57,163 nt of DNA from a bacterium. GTDB lineage: Bacteria > Patescibacteriota > Gracilibacteria > Peribacterales > Peribacteraceae. The stretch lies in the NCBI GenBank assembly GCA_029558515.1, contig JAKQEM010000024.1, forward strand, positions 1-57,163. The letters run 5' to 3'. Below are positions 1 through 8,678 of this stretch, piece by piece; the first letter of the stretch is position 1; every line of letters starts with the position of its first letter. The position numbers and the translations under genes were made by a program. The notes beneath the pieces are model-generated. The model was not told the DNA's origin. It made no database searches and worked only from the letters and a program-made list of their open reading frames with translations.

Positions 1-221
1 GCCTGATTGACGACCGTACTTTTTAACGTGCAATGAAAGACAGGAAGGACACTTTTTTTGGGCATAAAGAATTGGGAAGAGAATTGCGCTAATCCTAGCC
101 CAAAAGTCTAAGAAACAGCATTCATAAATTCCCTATATCCCTAATTTGTTCATTTTGATACTCTCGTTTCAGGCATTGTGATCTGCCGCCACGCCACTGC
201 ACGGTGAATGCCGCGCATCGT

Positions 222-1535
222 TCACGTTCCGTTTGCCAGTGCGCGCGGGAGCATGACCCCCAACCCGATGAGTTGCACGATCTGCCCGATGGTAAAACCG
301 ATTGCCAGGCTATAGACGCCCACTACCGGAAGGAAAACCCAAGAAACCACGATGGCAATGACGCCGTTGAGCACGTTGAAAATGGCGGGCGTCGTGGTGC
401 GGTGCAGAGAATAATAAGAGCGGAGCAACAGGTGATTGACGCTCTCGAAGGGAATGCTCAGGGCGTAGCATGCAAGCGCCGTCCAAAAGATGGGAAGGAC
501 GCTCTGCAAATGCACAAGCCGCGCGGCAATGGGTCCGGCCGCCACCAAAACGAGAGCACCGAGGATGGTCAACACCACAATCATCCCGACCCCCTTCCGC
601 AGATACGTACGAAATCGATCAAACTCGCGGCGGGCGGCGGCGGCACTCAACAGCGGGAACGCAGACTGCGCGAGCGCAATGCCGACGACGCCGACAACGA
701 CTGACTGAAAGTTGCGTGCATTGGCGTTGATGGTCACGGCTCCGGCCGGAAGGTGCGACGCCAGCGCATCGAACACGAGAAGCTCCAGCTGCAACGCCCC
801 CAACGCGACCATGCGCGGCAGCATCAGCCACCCCATGCGTCTGAGATCCGGATGCCAGAGCATCCCCCGAGGACGGAATCCCGCATGCAAAGCGCCGAGG
901 AGCCGAATCAGCACATAGACCACCGCCCCGGCCACCGTGCCGATCATCGGCGCGACCTGACCGTAGACGGGCGTGAGGAACAGCGTTCCCAGGACGGTAC
1001 CGAGCGTGTACAGAATGGGCGTGAGACCGTAGACCCAGTACCGTTGGACGGTGATGAGATACTGCCCCAGAGCATTGCCGAACACGAAGAGGAAATTGCT
1101 CAGGAGCGCCAGGCGCCCAAACAGTATGTACAGATCCAGTGCTTCACCCCGAAACCCCACCAGACCGGGTGCAATCCACGGAAAGAAGATGGCAAGAACG
1201 AGCGCCAGCAACCCGAATGCAAGCGAACCGACCGCGATCACACTGCTGAGCAATGCCGACGTATCATCGTGTCGATCATGCGCTTTGTAACGGGCGAGCA
1301 GCGGAACGAGTACGGTGGAAAGTCCCGCCATGATGGTGATCTGAAAGAAGAGATCACCGGGGCGAAAGGACGCGATGTACACGTCCACGGTATCGAGCCC
1401 CGGAAACGTGCGATTGAGCGCATTGTCCCGCACCAACCCCATGAGCGAGGCCCCAAACTGCGTGAGCGCCAGGACGAACGCCCCGCCTAACAGACGGTGC
1501 TGCGCGAACGATGCCTTAAGGGAACGCAATTTCAT
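222..1535 (-). CDS. murJ: MurJ/MviN-type lipid II flippase
   Basis: Predicted inner-membrane MOP-superfamily flippase that moves lipid II to the outer face for peptidoglycan synthesis. The 437-residue protein is hydrophobic throughout, about a dozen membrane segments. Near the N-terminus it has the MurJ-like stretch 'GLVRDNALNRTF' (residues ~33-44), then 'AGLSTVLVPLLARY' and a mid-protein 'NANARNFQSVVVGVVG'. It is shorter than E. coli MurJ (about 511 residues) and seems to lack the last two helices. Its start overlaps the murC stop by 4 bp (ATGA), so murC-murJ are probably translationally coupled. Family assignment is firm; the exact substrate is inferred from the family and the murC neighbour. 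Confidence 0.92.
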   Translation of the reverse strand: MKLRSLKASFAQHRLLGGAFVLALTQFGASLMGLVRDNALNRTFPGLDTVDVYIASFRPGDLFFQITIMAGLSTVLVPLLARYKAHDRHDDTSALLSSVIAVGSLAFGLLALVLAIFFPWIAPGLVGFRGEALDLYILFGRLALLSNFLFVFGNALGQYLITVQRYWVYGLTPILYTLGTVLGTLFLTPVYGQVAPMIGTVAGAVVYVLIRLLGALHAGFRPRGMLWHPDLRRMGWLMLPRMVALGALQLELLVFDALASHLPAGAVTINANARNFQSVVVGVVGIALAQSAFPLLSAAAARREFDRFRTYLRKGVGMIVVLTILGALVLVAAGPIAARLVHLQSVLPIFWTALACYALSIPFESVNHLLLRSYYSLHRTTTPAIFNVLNGVIAIVVSWVFLPVVGVYSLAIGFTIGQIVQLIGLGVMLPRALANGT

Positions 1536-2845
1536 GCGACCAGAGTAGCATGCTCCCGCCCCAGTATCCCATCCGCGATCTTCGTCACGTCTCCCGCCCC
1601 CATCGTCATCAAGACGTCACCCGGCTGCAGAAGAGACTCGACCAACTCTTGCGTATGCGCGAGTCCGTCGCCGAAGCGACAGTCCACGCCGCTTTCCTTC
1701 CCGATTGCGGCGATGAAACGCGGCAGATCCGTCTCAGTCGTCTCGATGCCATGTCGCGCATCGTACACATTGGGGACAATGACGATATCGGCTCCGGAAA
1801 ATGCGCGCGTAAATTCGTCGTACAGCGTGCGTGTGCGGTCATGCGTGTGCGGTTGAAACACAACGATGATACGACGCTGCGGATACGCTTCTTTCATGGC
1901 CGCGAGCGTCGCGCGAATCTCCACCGGATGATGCGCGTAATCGTCGATCACGGTGACGCCCGCCTCCGTCGTCCCGCGATCTTCCATTCGACGCCATGTT
2001 CCTGCAAAACCACGCAACGCTTCCCGTGCCTCCCAGTCTTCGATTCCTAAATTTTTGGCTAAAGCAAGCGCTAATCGCGCATTCTGCCGCATGTGCTCTC
2101 CCGGGGTCTTCAGGGAAATCGCAGGGTACGTATCGGCATCGACCACCGTTCTGCCGGATCGCACAGCAATCTCCATCGCGTCCCGGTCTGCGCCATGCGT
2201 AATCACGATCCCCTTCTCCGGCAATCGACGCAAGAATGTGAGGAACGCCTCCCGGTACGCATCCATCGTCGGATACGCGTCAAAATGATCGCCGTCGACA
2301 TTCGTCATCAGCGCGATATCGGGAAAGAGAAAATGGAACGATCTGCGGTACTCGCATGCTTCCAGCACGAAGAAATCACTCTTCCCGCACCTCCAATTTT
2401 TCCCTCCCAGTTCACGCATTTTCGTCCCGACAATGACGGTCGGATCGTTGCCCGTCTCCATGAGCAAGCGCGCAACCATCGCGGTCGTGCTGGATTTCCC
2501 GTGCGTACCGCACACGGCGATGACAAATGCATCTTTGCTGATGGTCCCCAGTGCCTGAAAATAGGACTGCATCGGAATGCCGAGCTCCTCGGCCTTCCGA
2601 CGCTCAAGCGCATCGTTGGGTATCGCTTCGGAGTACACGAAGAGATCGGCGTCCAAAGGCACGGCCGACCCGTCCTGTTGCAAGGAAACAGTGATCCCCT
2701 GCGAGCGCAGATCCTGCAGGAGAGGCGAATCACTGCGATCGGAACCGGAGACTTCGTGTCCGCGGGCGGACTGCAACGATGCGTATGCACTCAGTCCGAT
2801 GCCGCCGATGCCGCTGCAGAAGATTTTCATGGGGGGAGAAGTCAT
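1532..2845 (-). CDS. murC: UDP-N-acetylmuramate--L-alanine ligase (MurC)
   Basis: Cytoplasmic ATP-dependent ligase adding L-Ala to UDP-MurNAc, the first peptide-stem step. The N-terminal Rossmann motif is 'CSGIGGIGLSAYA' (residues ~10-22). The ATP loop is 'GTHGKSSTTAMVARLL', where most MurC proteins have GKTTT, so two Thr are Ser here. Further on are 'TNVDGDHFD' and the C-terminal-domain motif 'VIDDYAHHPVEIRATL'. Length (437) is normal for the family. An internal Met six codons in (position 2830) is an alternative start. The gene is first in the murC-murJ pair and diverges from the FtsB-like gene across a heptad-repeat-filled gap. Confidence 0.95.
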   Translation of the reverse strand: MTSPPMKIFCSGIGGIGLSAYASLQSARGHEVSGSDRSDSPLLQDLRSQGITVSLQQDGSAVPLDADLFVYSEAIPNDALERRKAEELGIPMQSYFQALGTISKDAFVIAVCGTHGKSSTTAMVARLLMETGNDPTVIVGTKMRELGGKNWRCGKSDFFVLEACEYRRSFHFLFPDIALMTNVDGDHFDAYPTMDAYREAFLTFLRRLPEKGIVITHGADRDAMEIAVRSGRTVVDADTYPAISLKTPGEHMRQNARLALALAKNLGIEDWEAREALRGFAGTWRRMEDRGTTEAGVTVIDDYAHHPVEIRATLAAMKEAYPQRRIIVVFQPHTHDRTRTLYDEFTRAFSGADIVIVPNVYDARHGIETTETDLPRFIAAIGKESGVDCRFGDGLAHTQELVESLLQPGDVLMTMGAGDVTKIADGILGREHATLVA

Positions 2846-2853
2846 GATGCGTC

Positions 2854-2931
2854 ACTCGTTGTGCGATCGTCGTTGTTCGTGTGATGAATAGGGAATAAAA
2901 CGAGCAATGAACAACGATCAAACGAGTAACA
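2854..2931. repeat. Heptad-repeat array, hairpin-like
   Basis: The gap between murC and the FtsB-like gene reads as degenerate 7-bp words. First come G/T-rich words (CGTTGTG, CGTTGTT), then their complements (AACGAGC, AATGAAC, AACGATC, AAACGAG). The two halves are partly complementary (for example CGTTGTTC against GAACAACG) and could fold into an imperfect hairpin. The same words recur at 14930-15010. See findings. Confidence 0.6.
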
Positions 2932-2957
2932 TTCTAACCGCGCCTCCCATTTTGCGC

Positions 2958-2963
2958 TATGCT
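2958..2963 (+). promoter_or_regulatory. -10-like hexamer of the FtsB-like gene
   Basis: TATGCT lies 7 bases before the ATG at 2971. Transcription would begin at or next to that ATG, giving a leaderless mRNA. It favours 2971 over the in-frame ATG at 2959, which would overlap the -10. No good -35 is visible. Confidence 0.45.
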
Positions 2964-2970
2964 TGCGATC

Positions 2971-3420
2971 ATGTCTCCCCGGTCGAACATCGAACCCATC
3001 AGCAAAAAACTGACCATTGTCGTCGGTCTGACGGTCGTGGGATTCATGGCGTTCGGACTGGCGGTCTCCTTCTACCGCAACATCCTGTTTGAAGAGACCC
3101 TCGCGGAATTGGGGAAGGGAAACGATCTCATCGCCGCGGAGATCGACGCGCTCTACCGTGATCTGGAGTACGTGCGATCCGACCTGTTCAAAGACCGATT
3201 CGCCAAGCAGAACCTCGGCAAGATCAACCCCGGCGAACAACTCCTCATCATCACGAAACCCCCTCCCATCCTGCAGGACAGTCCTCTCAGCGATCCAAAA
3301 CTGGAAGAACGACGTGAGGCGGCCTACATCGAACTCCTCCGGCAAATGCCGGTCTTGGAGCACTGGAAACTCTACCTCTTCCACCGCGACCGAATTCCGA
3401 AGATCAAGGAAGCGCTCTAA
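2971..3420 (+). CDS. FtsB/DivIC-like septum formation initiator
   Basis: Predicted bitopic division protein. A short basic cytoplasmic N-terminus is followed by one membrane helix ('LTIVVGLTVVGFMAFGLAV', residues ~15-33). Then comes a charged coiled-coil-like stretch to about residue 85, ending in 'KINPGEQLLII', which resembles the 'xPGExxI' stretch after the coil in FtsB/DivIC proteins. The 149-residue length and lone promoter next to murC-murJ fit a divisome role with FtsL/FtsQ partners that are not in this window. A second hydrophobic segment is absent. Assignment rests on architecture and the post-coil motif. A generic coiled-coil membrane protein is the alternative. Confidence 0.65.
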   Translation: MSPRSNIEPISKKLTIVVGLTVVGFMAFGLAVSFYRNILFEETLAELGKGNDLIAAEIDALYRDLEYVRSDLFKDRFAKQNLGKINPGEQLLIITKPPPILQDSPLSDPKLEERREAAYIELLRQMPVLEHWKLYLFHRDRIPKIKEAL

Positions 3421-3445
3421 GTATGTCCAAGTGATATGCATTTGC

Positions 3446-3468
3446 CGCTCAGCACCCGATGCTGAGCG
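3446..3468. terminator. Intergenic hairpin, 9-bp stem, 5-base loop
   Basis: CGCTCAGCA is followed by CCCGA and its exact complement TGCTGAGCG, 26 bases after the FtsB-like stop. It sits between two convergent genes but has no T-tract on either side, so it may be a weak terminator or an RNA-stabilising stem. Confidence 0.45.
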
Positions 3469-3544
3469 ACTCGAGCATACTATTGAATGACGTAAGAACT
3501 ACCTTCATCCACTTGTGTTCGCAGACATTCAATACCAATTACTT

Positions 3545-3853
3545 TTACACTCCCAGAATCTGCTTCATTTCCGGTTGATGTGGATAGTATGCATTACAGA
3601 CAAGTTGCATAAGATCACGAAGATCATTCGTGGCAGTCGTCAAAATTTCAATTTGTCTGTTTTCATCAAGGGCTGTTTTTCCATTAAGAACAGCACGTAC
3701 TTGAAGATTTCTACCTTCACTGTTGCCCGGATGCTCAGAAAAATTGGCAGCATAACTTCTAAAATCTTCATGATCTGCCTTCAAGAATGCCTTTTCTACT
3801 CTTCTATACTCTTTCTTTACGGCATCCAATTCAGAATATCTGGATTCGTTCAT
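3545..3853 (-). CDS. Hypothetical protein, 102 residues
   Basis: Not recognised. The protein is soluble, charged and mostly helical by eye. The N-terminal half ('SELDAVKKEYRRVEKAFLKA') looks coiled-coil, followed by 'NGKTALDENRQIEILTTA' and an aromatic C-terminus ('NAYYPHQPEMKQ'). Codon use is more A/T-rich than the flanking housekeeping genes, suggesting recent acquisition or relaxed selection. It lies alone between the FtsB-like gene and the initiator tRNA. A shadow ORF cannot be excluded, but no competing gene overlaps it. Confidence 0.45.
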   Translation of the reverse strand: MNESRYSELDAVKKEYRRVEKAFLKADHEDFRSYAANFSEHPGNSEGRNLQVRAVLNGKTALDENRQIEILTTATNDLRDLMQLVCNAYYPHQPEMKQILGV

Positions 3854-3980
3854 ACAAGAAGACTGGAAGGAGATAGAGTGCCGACAGGCACGTTTATATT
3901 AGCATATTAATTTGTTATGTCAATTACCAACGGCCATCGAATTTATGCTGATATTCCATATGTAGAGTGCGCGTCCGGTT

Positions 3981-4006
3981 TTACTACTCTCTGTTCAACA
4001 GTAGTA
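3981..4006. other. Small inverted repeat in the gap before tRNA-fMet
   Basis: TACTACT and AGTAGTA form 7-bp arms around an 11-base loop. The remaining sequence between 3854 and 4081 shows no coding potential that I can support. Confidence 0.3.
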
Positions 4007-4081
4007 TTACATGGCAACTCAGTCATATGGTGTGATGATTTCGTGACCATACGGAAGTCTTGCGGTTTGCTAACTCTAATG

Positions 4082-4159
<78 letters not shown>

Positions 4160-4194
4160 CGATCTGAAGGCATTGTGAAGCAGAAAACTTCTCC

Positions 4195-4222
4195 TTGCAA
4201 GTGGAAGATTTTTGTATAGAAT
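4195..4222 (+). promoter_or_regulatory. rpmA promoter
   Basis: -35 TTGCAA (4195-4200), 16-base spacer, -10 TAGAAT (4217-4222), then 9 bases to the rpmA ATG. The 5' leader would be only a few bases and contains no Shine-Dalgarno sequence. Confidence 0.6.
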
Positions 4223-4231
4223 CTTCGGGCT

Positions 4232-4519
4232 ATGGCACATAAGAAAGCAGGAGGTACCACTACCAACGGCCGTGACAGCAATGCCAAACGACGGGGCGTA
4301 AAACGCTTCGGAGGCCAAAGAGTGAGTGCCGGAGAAGTGCTGATTCGTCAAAAGGGCTACCAATTCCGACCCGGAAACAACACACACGTGGGAAAAGATT
4401 GGACGATTCACGCCTCCGTGGACGGAAAAGTGGCATTCAGCCGCAGAAAGTGCATATCGTTCACCGGATCGCGCACCTGGGCGACGATCATCCACATTGA
4501 GCCTGTCGCGTCCAAATAG
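4232..4519 (+). CDS. rpmA: Ribosomal protein bL27
   Basis: Large-subunit protein whose N-terminus reaches the peptidyl-transferase centre. The 95-residue sequence starts '[20 protein letters not shown]' and continues with 'VKRFGGQ', '[10 protein letters not shown]' and '[14 protein letters not shown]', all diagnostic of L27. The N-terminus is the direct type: no cleavable extension precedes the AHKK sequence, unlike Firmicutes L27. The common partner rplU (L21) is not upstream here, so rpmA stands alone with its own near-leaderless promoter. Confidence 0.97.
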   Translation: MAHKKAGGTTTNGRDSNAKRRGVKRFGGQRVSAGEVLIRQKGYQFRPGNNTHVGKDWTIHASVDGKVAFSRRKCISFTGSRTWATIIHIEPVASK

Positions 4520-4570
4520 GGCAATGCAACCGCAACAAATTTTGCGTTTCTGCTTTTGGCGGCGGTCGAG

Positions 4571-4576
4571 TACCAT
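4571..4576 (+). promoter_or_regulatory. -10-like hexamer before the orphan at 4583
   Basis: TACCAT ends 6 bases before the ATG at 4583, consistent with a leaderless transcript and with ATG 4583 rather than the TTG at 4556. Confidence 0.35.
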
Positions 4577-4582
4577 GCGCCC

Positions 4583-5275
4583 ATGCAGCAAATAGGACCC
4601 GAGACGTTCGCATCGGATGAAGGCGGCGAAGGACCTGCGCCATCCGAACAAGTGAGCGACAGAGCGCGTGAGCAGTTTGCCGCGTCACAGGCGGCGGCGA
4701 AACAGGCGCAGCGCGATGAACAGAAAGCGCGCAAGCGCGATGACGGAGTGGCGCAGGTTATTCTGCAATTCCTCACGGATGCGCAGAAGACACACTATGC
4801 ACTGCTGATAGCGCGCCTCGTCGGTCGGGACTGCCCGTCCACCTTTCTCCTCGCCCTGCTCTCCCTCATCAATGAGCAGTGCCGGACGGCGGTGGAAGAG
4901 TACCTCCGCGAACAGGACGGTGATCTTGCCGTGCCGGCAACGAACGTGACTGATCTGCAACACTCATCGGCGCTCTCCGTGGAAGCCAACGACACGCTGG
5001 CACGCTGGATCGTGCGGGTGGAGCACGTGATGGCGCACGACGAACAAACCATTCTCCGCACACTCATTGTCGACGATCAAAACATCGACGGAACCATTCT
5101 GCAACTCACCACGTTCATTTTGCAGGATTTCCTTGCACAACAGGGCAAGATAGCGAATTTTGAGCAAGTGCAGACGCTGGTCGCCGGCATTCTGCAAACT
5201 CTCTTCCGTCCGGCCATGCAATCGTGGCGGGAACGTCGCTTGGCGGAACAGCCCGCCGATGAGGCGAATGCCTGA
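4583..5275 (+). CDS. Hypothetical soluble helical protein, 230 residues
   Basis: Function not recognised. The first ~60 residues are acidic then A/Q/K-rich ('REQFAASQAAAKQAQRDEQK'), probably disordered or coiled coil. Residues ~65-225 are predicted helical with Leu-rich segments ('HYALLIARLVGRDCPSTFLL', 'RTLIVDDQNIDGTILQL'). No signal peptide or membrane segment is apparent. It lies between rpmA and the convergent lepA and has its own -10-like element. Good codon bias and the absence of a competing frame support a real gene. The architecture would suit a small structural or adaptor protein, but that is speculation. Confidence 0.6.
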   Translation: MQQIGPETFASDEGGEGPAPSEQVSDRAREQFAASQAAAKQAQRDEQKARKRDDGVAQVILQFLTDAQKTHYALLIARLVGRDCPSTFLLALLSLINEQCRTAVEEYLREQDGDLAVPATNVTDLQHSSALSVEANDTLARWIVRVEHVMAHDEQTILRTLIVDDQNIDGTILQLTTFILQDFLAQQGKIANFEQVQTLVAGILQTLFRPAMQSWRERRLAEQPADEANA

Positions 5276-5336
5276 GTGCGCACCGCGCATGTATCGCACC
5301 GATGCACGTTTGCGACCCGGTATGCTGCTCTTTGAT

Positions 5337-7157
5337 TCACTCTCGCTTGAGCACGGCCAAAAACGCATCCTGACTCAACGTGACTTTTCCCATCTGCTTC
5401 ATCCGTTTCTTTCCCTTCTTCTGCTTGTCGAGGAGCTTATTCTTGCGTGTGACATCACCGCCGTAGAGGTATCCCGTCACATCCTTACGCAGAGCGGAGA
5501 CCGTTTCACGCGCCACGATCTTCCCGCCGATCGCCGCCTGGATGGGAATCTGGAACTGCTGTTTTGGCAAAACTTCCTTGAGTTTCTTGCACACAATTCC
5601 CCCCACCTGATGCGCTTCGCTCGTATGCACGATCGTGGAGAGCGCATCCGCAGGCTCACCCAAGAGGAGAATCTGCAATTTGACAAGTTGTCCCGCACGA
5701 TAGCCGAGCGGTTCGTAGCTCATGGATCCGTAGCCCGCCGTCGAGGATTTCAGCTTGTCGAAGAAATCGAGAATGATCGCCTGGAGCGGTACTTCAAATG
5801 TTAACAGGCAACGATCCGCATCCAGATACTGCAGTCCTTTGTAGATGCCGCGACGCTCCTGCACAAGCGTCATAACGGTCCCTATGTCCTCGGCGCGACA
5901 GACGATCTCCAAAGCCACCCACGGCTCGCGCACTTCCTTGATGAAGGCCGCATCCGGAAAATCTGCGGGATTGCTGATGCGCGCCGTATCGGGTTCATCC
6001 GTTTTCAGCAGGCTGGAACGGACGATGCTGGCGGGCTGACGAACGGAAAGCTGCACCTCGTAGAGCACGCTGGGCGCGGTGATGATGAGATCGCAGTTAT
6101 GCTCGCGTTCCAGGCGTTCCTGAATGATATCAAGGTGGAGAAGTCCCAAACACCCGCAGCGAAACCCATTGCCCAGCGCGGCATTGCGCTCCGGTTCGAT
6201 GGAGAGCGCCGCGTCATTGAGCGACAGTTTCTCCAACGCTTCCCGGAGATCGGGATACTGATCGGCATCGCTGGGATAGAGCCCTGCAAAAACCATCGGC
6301 TGCACCTGCGTATAACCCGGCAGCGGTTCCGCATCCTGCGAAGACGCGATCGTATCACCCACACGTACCTGCCGGACGTCCTTGAGCCCCGTCACGATGT
6401 AGCCGATCTGTCCCTCCATGAGTGCGTCGTCGGCAACGTACTTGGGAGCAAAAAATCCAACCTCCTGCACGGTAAACGGCGTCACCGTTTGCAGAAAATG
6501 CGCCTGCATGCCGGCAAACAGTCGTCCATTCAACACGCGCACATAGGCAACCACTCCCCGGTACGGATCGACGATGGCATCGAAGATGAGCGCACGCGCC
6601 TCCGCGTGCGACGAGACAGGCACGCGCGGCGGAGGAATACGATCCACGACCGCCTGCAACACTTCCTGCACGCCTTTTCCCTCCTTGGCGGAAATGCGCA
6701 GAATGTCTTCGGATGTGCAACCCAGCAGTTTGACCACTTCCTCACTGACGCGATCCGGGTCGGCGGCGGGCAAATCTATCTTGTTGAGGACGGGAATGAT
6801 GGTCAGATGATTCTCGAGCGCCATCATCAGCACCGCGATGGTCTGCGCCTGTATACCCTGAGATGCATCCACAAGAAGCACCGCACCCTCACATGCCGCG
6901 AGGCTCCGGCTCACCTCATAGCGAAAATCCGTGTGACCGGGTGTATCGATGAGATTGAGTTCCATCTCCCCAAAACGCATGCGAACGGGCGTCAGCTTGA
7001 TGGTAATCCCCCGCTCCCGCTCCAGATCCATCATATCCAAGGTTTGCGCCTTCATCTCCCGTTTTTGCAGCGTGTTCGTCTGTTCGATCATCCGATCCGA
7101 CAGCGTCGATTTCCCGTGGTCGATGTGCGCGATGATGCAGAAATTTCTGATACCCAT
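5337..7157 (-). CDS. lepA: Elongation factor 4 (LepA)
   Basis: Ribosome-associated translational GTPase. G1 is 'AHIDHGKSTLSDRM' (residues ~9-22), the switch region follows 'RERGITIKL', G3 is 'DTPGHTDF', and G4 is 'NKIDLP'. Domain II and the LepA-specific C-terminal domain follow, with 'GYGSMSYEPLGYRAGQLVKL' and the basic tail typical of LepA ('KKGKKRMKQMG'). Length (606) matches the family. The gene starts 12 bases after the pyruvyltransferase stop. A TAGGAT hexamer 9 bases before its ATG overlaps that stop and may be its own promoter. lepA is the only clearly GTP-dependent elongation-type factor here apart from infB. Confidence 0.97.
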   Translation of the reverse strand: MGIRNFCIIAHIDHGKSTLSDRMIEQTNTLQKREMKAQTLDMMDLERERGITIKLTPVRMRFGEMELNLIDTPGHTDFRYEVSRSLAACEGAVLLVDASQGIQAQTIAVLMMALENHLTIIPVLNKIDLPAADPDRVSEEVVKLLGCTSEDILRISAKEGKGVQEVLQAVVDRIPPPRVPVSSHAEARALIFDAIVDPYRGVVAYVRVLNGRLFAGMQAHFLQTVTPFTVQEVGFFAPKYVADDALMEGQIGYIVTGLKDVRQVRVGDTIASSQDAEPLPGYTQVQPMVFAGLYPSDADQYPDLREALEKLSLNDAALSIEPERNAALGNGFRCGCLGLLHLDIIQERLEREHNCDLIITAPSVLYEVQLSVRQPASIVRSSLLKTDEPDTARISNPADFPDAAFIKEVREPWVALEIVCRAEDIGTVMTLVQERRGIYKGLQYLDADRCLLTFEVPLQAIILDFFDKLKSSTAGYGSMSYEPLGYRAGQLVKLQILLLGEPADALSTIVHTSEAHQVGGIVCKKLKEVLPKQQFQIPIQAAIGGKIVARETVSALRKDVTGYLYGGDVTRKNKLLDKQKKGKKRMKQMGKVTLSQDAFLAVLKRE

Positions 7158-7169
7158 GAGGCATGCATC

Positions 7170-8111
7170 CTAGCGGAGTGCTTCGCGCAGCGCATCTTCT
7201 CCTCGCAGAACCGATGCCATCAATGCTGCAGCACCGTCGCTTTGGGCAATTGCTTCCATTTCCGCCAGCTTGTCCCCCTCCGCCCGGCTGATGACGGCAA
7301 AGGGAAGTCCGAGAGCCAGTGCAGCCACCGCTCCGTGAAAGCGCTCCGTCAGAACGAATGCCGCTCCACTCAGCTCCGAGAGAAGCGTATCGATGGAATG
7401 GACGGGGACGAGGACGGAATCCGGGATCAGGAGACCTAACTCCCGACAGTACGTCGTCTCAGAAATCGACGATGGAGCGAATGAAAGAATATGGACGCCA
7501 TCCCACTTCCTGCTACGCAGTTGTCTCATTGCGGATTCCCGAAAGGCATCTCCGGAATTTTCCCGAGGAATAAGTATGAACAAATTTTTTGTTCCTAATG
7601 ACTTTCTGCTATAAATTTCTTTATAAATTGGATCAAACGTTTGAACTACTTTGCTGTTCAAACCCCAGGATGCAACCTGTGCCAGAGACCGTGGATCCCG
7701 TACGGAAAGAAAGGAAGCGGCTGAGGCAGTCCGCCGGGCAAGCCACTCCCCTCGCCGCGTTCGAAACGGTCCGATTCCCTGGAACGCAAGAAGCACCGGC
7801 TTTCCAAACAGACGAGCAAGGAATGCATGCAGAAACCAGAGCACGCACGCATAGGGGGACTCAATGTCTGTGAAGAGCGTCCCCCCGCCGAACACCACCC
7901 GGTCCACGGAACGGTAGACACGAATCGTTCGCCACCAGGGAGTCGTACAAAGGGAACGGATGCCACCGGGCAGACGCGGCACCTCGCCGGATCCGGGACA
8001 AGCGGACACAACCGTCCAAGTCACCTCGGGAAACGTACGCAGCATATAGTGCTTCAATGCTTCATCCCCCAGATTCCCCACGCCGTAATTACCCACAAGC
8101 AGCACGTGCAT
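7170..8111 (-). CDS. CsaB-like polysaccharide pyruvyltransferase
   Basis: Predicted enzyme of the polysaccharide pyruvyl transferase family, which transfers pyruvate ketals from phosphoenolpyruvate to surface glycans. The N-terminal 'LLVGNYGVGNLGDEAL' is the typical start. Other matching pieces are 'FGGGTLFTDIES', 'AFQGIGPFRTRRGE', 'LSVRDPRSL' and the C-terminal 'LTERFHGAVAALALGLPF', which is close to the family's ERxHG stretch. In Gram-positives and cyanobacteria CsaB pyruvylates the cell-wall polymer that anchors S-layer proteins, so an S-layer link is plausible. It lies immediately upstream of lepA on the same strand, 12 bases apart. Confidence 0.8.
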   Translation of the reverse strand: MHVLLVGNYGVGNLGDEALKHYMLRTFPEVTWTVVSACPGSGEVPRLPGGIRSLCTTPWWRTIRVYRSVDRVVFGGGTLFTDIESPYACVLWFLHAFLARLFGKPVLLAFQGIGPFRTRRGEWLARRTASAASFLSVRDPRSLAQVASWGLNSKVVQTFDPIYKEIYSRKSLGTKNLFILIPRENSGDAFRESAMRQLRSRKWDGVHILSFAPSSISETTYCRELGLLIPDSVLVPVHSIDTLLSELSGAAFVLTERFHGAVAALALGLPFAVISRAEGDKLAEMEAIAQSDGAAALMASVLRGEDALREALR

Positions 8112-8138
8112 GGGGGGAGTATAGCAATGATGATGGCA

Positions 8139-8606
8139 TCAGACAGCGGCCTTCACTTCAGACGCCTCCGTCTCCTCACCGGCTGTCTCTGTCTTCGCCT
8201 CTGTCTCCGTCTCCGCCACTATCTCCTCCACGGGAACACTGTATTCCCCTTCCGTTGTGAAGCGTTCGTTCATGCGCGCAGACTTGCCGGAGCGGCCTCG
8301 CAGGAAGAAGAGCTTGGCACGACGTGTTTTGGCAACCTTCTTCACATCGATTTTCTCAATCGCGGGAGAATGAACGGAGAACACCCTCTCCACACCGATG
8401 CCTGACACGACTTTGCGCACCGTAAAGGATGCATCCGTCGGAATGTGTCCGCGATGCGTAGAAATGACCAAACCTTCGAACACCTGCACGCGCTCCTTGG
8501 CACCTTCCTGGATGCGCTCGTACACGCGGACGGTGAATCCCGGCTCGATAGCCGGAACCTTGCGCACATAACGCTTTGCCTGAGCATGAAGAGTCACGGA
8601 GGTCAT
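8139..8606 (-). CDS. rplS: Ribosomal protein bL19 with acidic C-terminal tail
   Basis: L19 sits at the 30S-50S interface. Conserved pieces are 'PGFTVRVYERIQEGAKERVQ' (residues ~22-41), 'FEGLVISTHRG', 'FTVRKVVSGIGVERVF', and 'KKVAKTRRAKLFFLRGRSGK'. About 35 residues of Glu/Thr/Ala-rich tail follow ('ETETEAKTETAGEETEASE'). The core is about 115 residues as usual, so the tail is an extension of unknown role. The usual trmD/rimM neighbours are absent. A TAGGAT hexamer lies 12 bases before the ATG. Confidence 0.95.
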   Translation of the reverse strand: MTSVTLHAQAKRYVRKVPAIEPGFTVRVYERIQEGAKERVQVFEGLVISTHRGHIPTDASFTVRKVVSGIGVERVFSVHSPAIEKIDVKKVAKTRRAKLFFLRGRSGKSARMNERFTTEGEYSVPVEEIVAETETEAKTETAGEETEASEVKAAV

Positions 8607-8678
8607 GGAAAAGTGGCGGCATCCTACAGACCGATCCCCTCTCTGTAAAGCCCTCTTCAGCGCAAACTGTCAAAACGG

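Noticed and set aside
1-221. A gene or RNA in the first 221 bases
   Set aside because: A/T-rich spacer after murJ with stops in all frames and no clear hairpin; nothing could be supported.
6099-7439. A 446-codon open frame on the plus strand opposite lepA (and similar long frames opposite murJ, nrnA and thrS)
   Set aside because: The minus-strand genes have unmistakable motifs; the opposite frames give His/Arg/Gln-rich, low-hydrophobic sequence typical of antisense shadows in GC-rich DNA.
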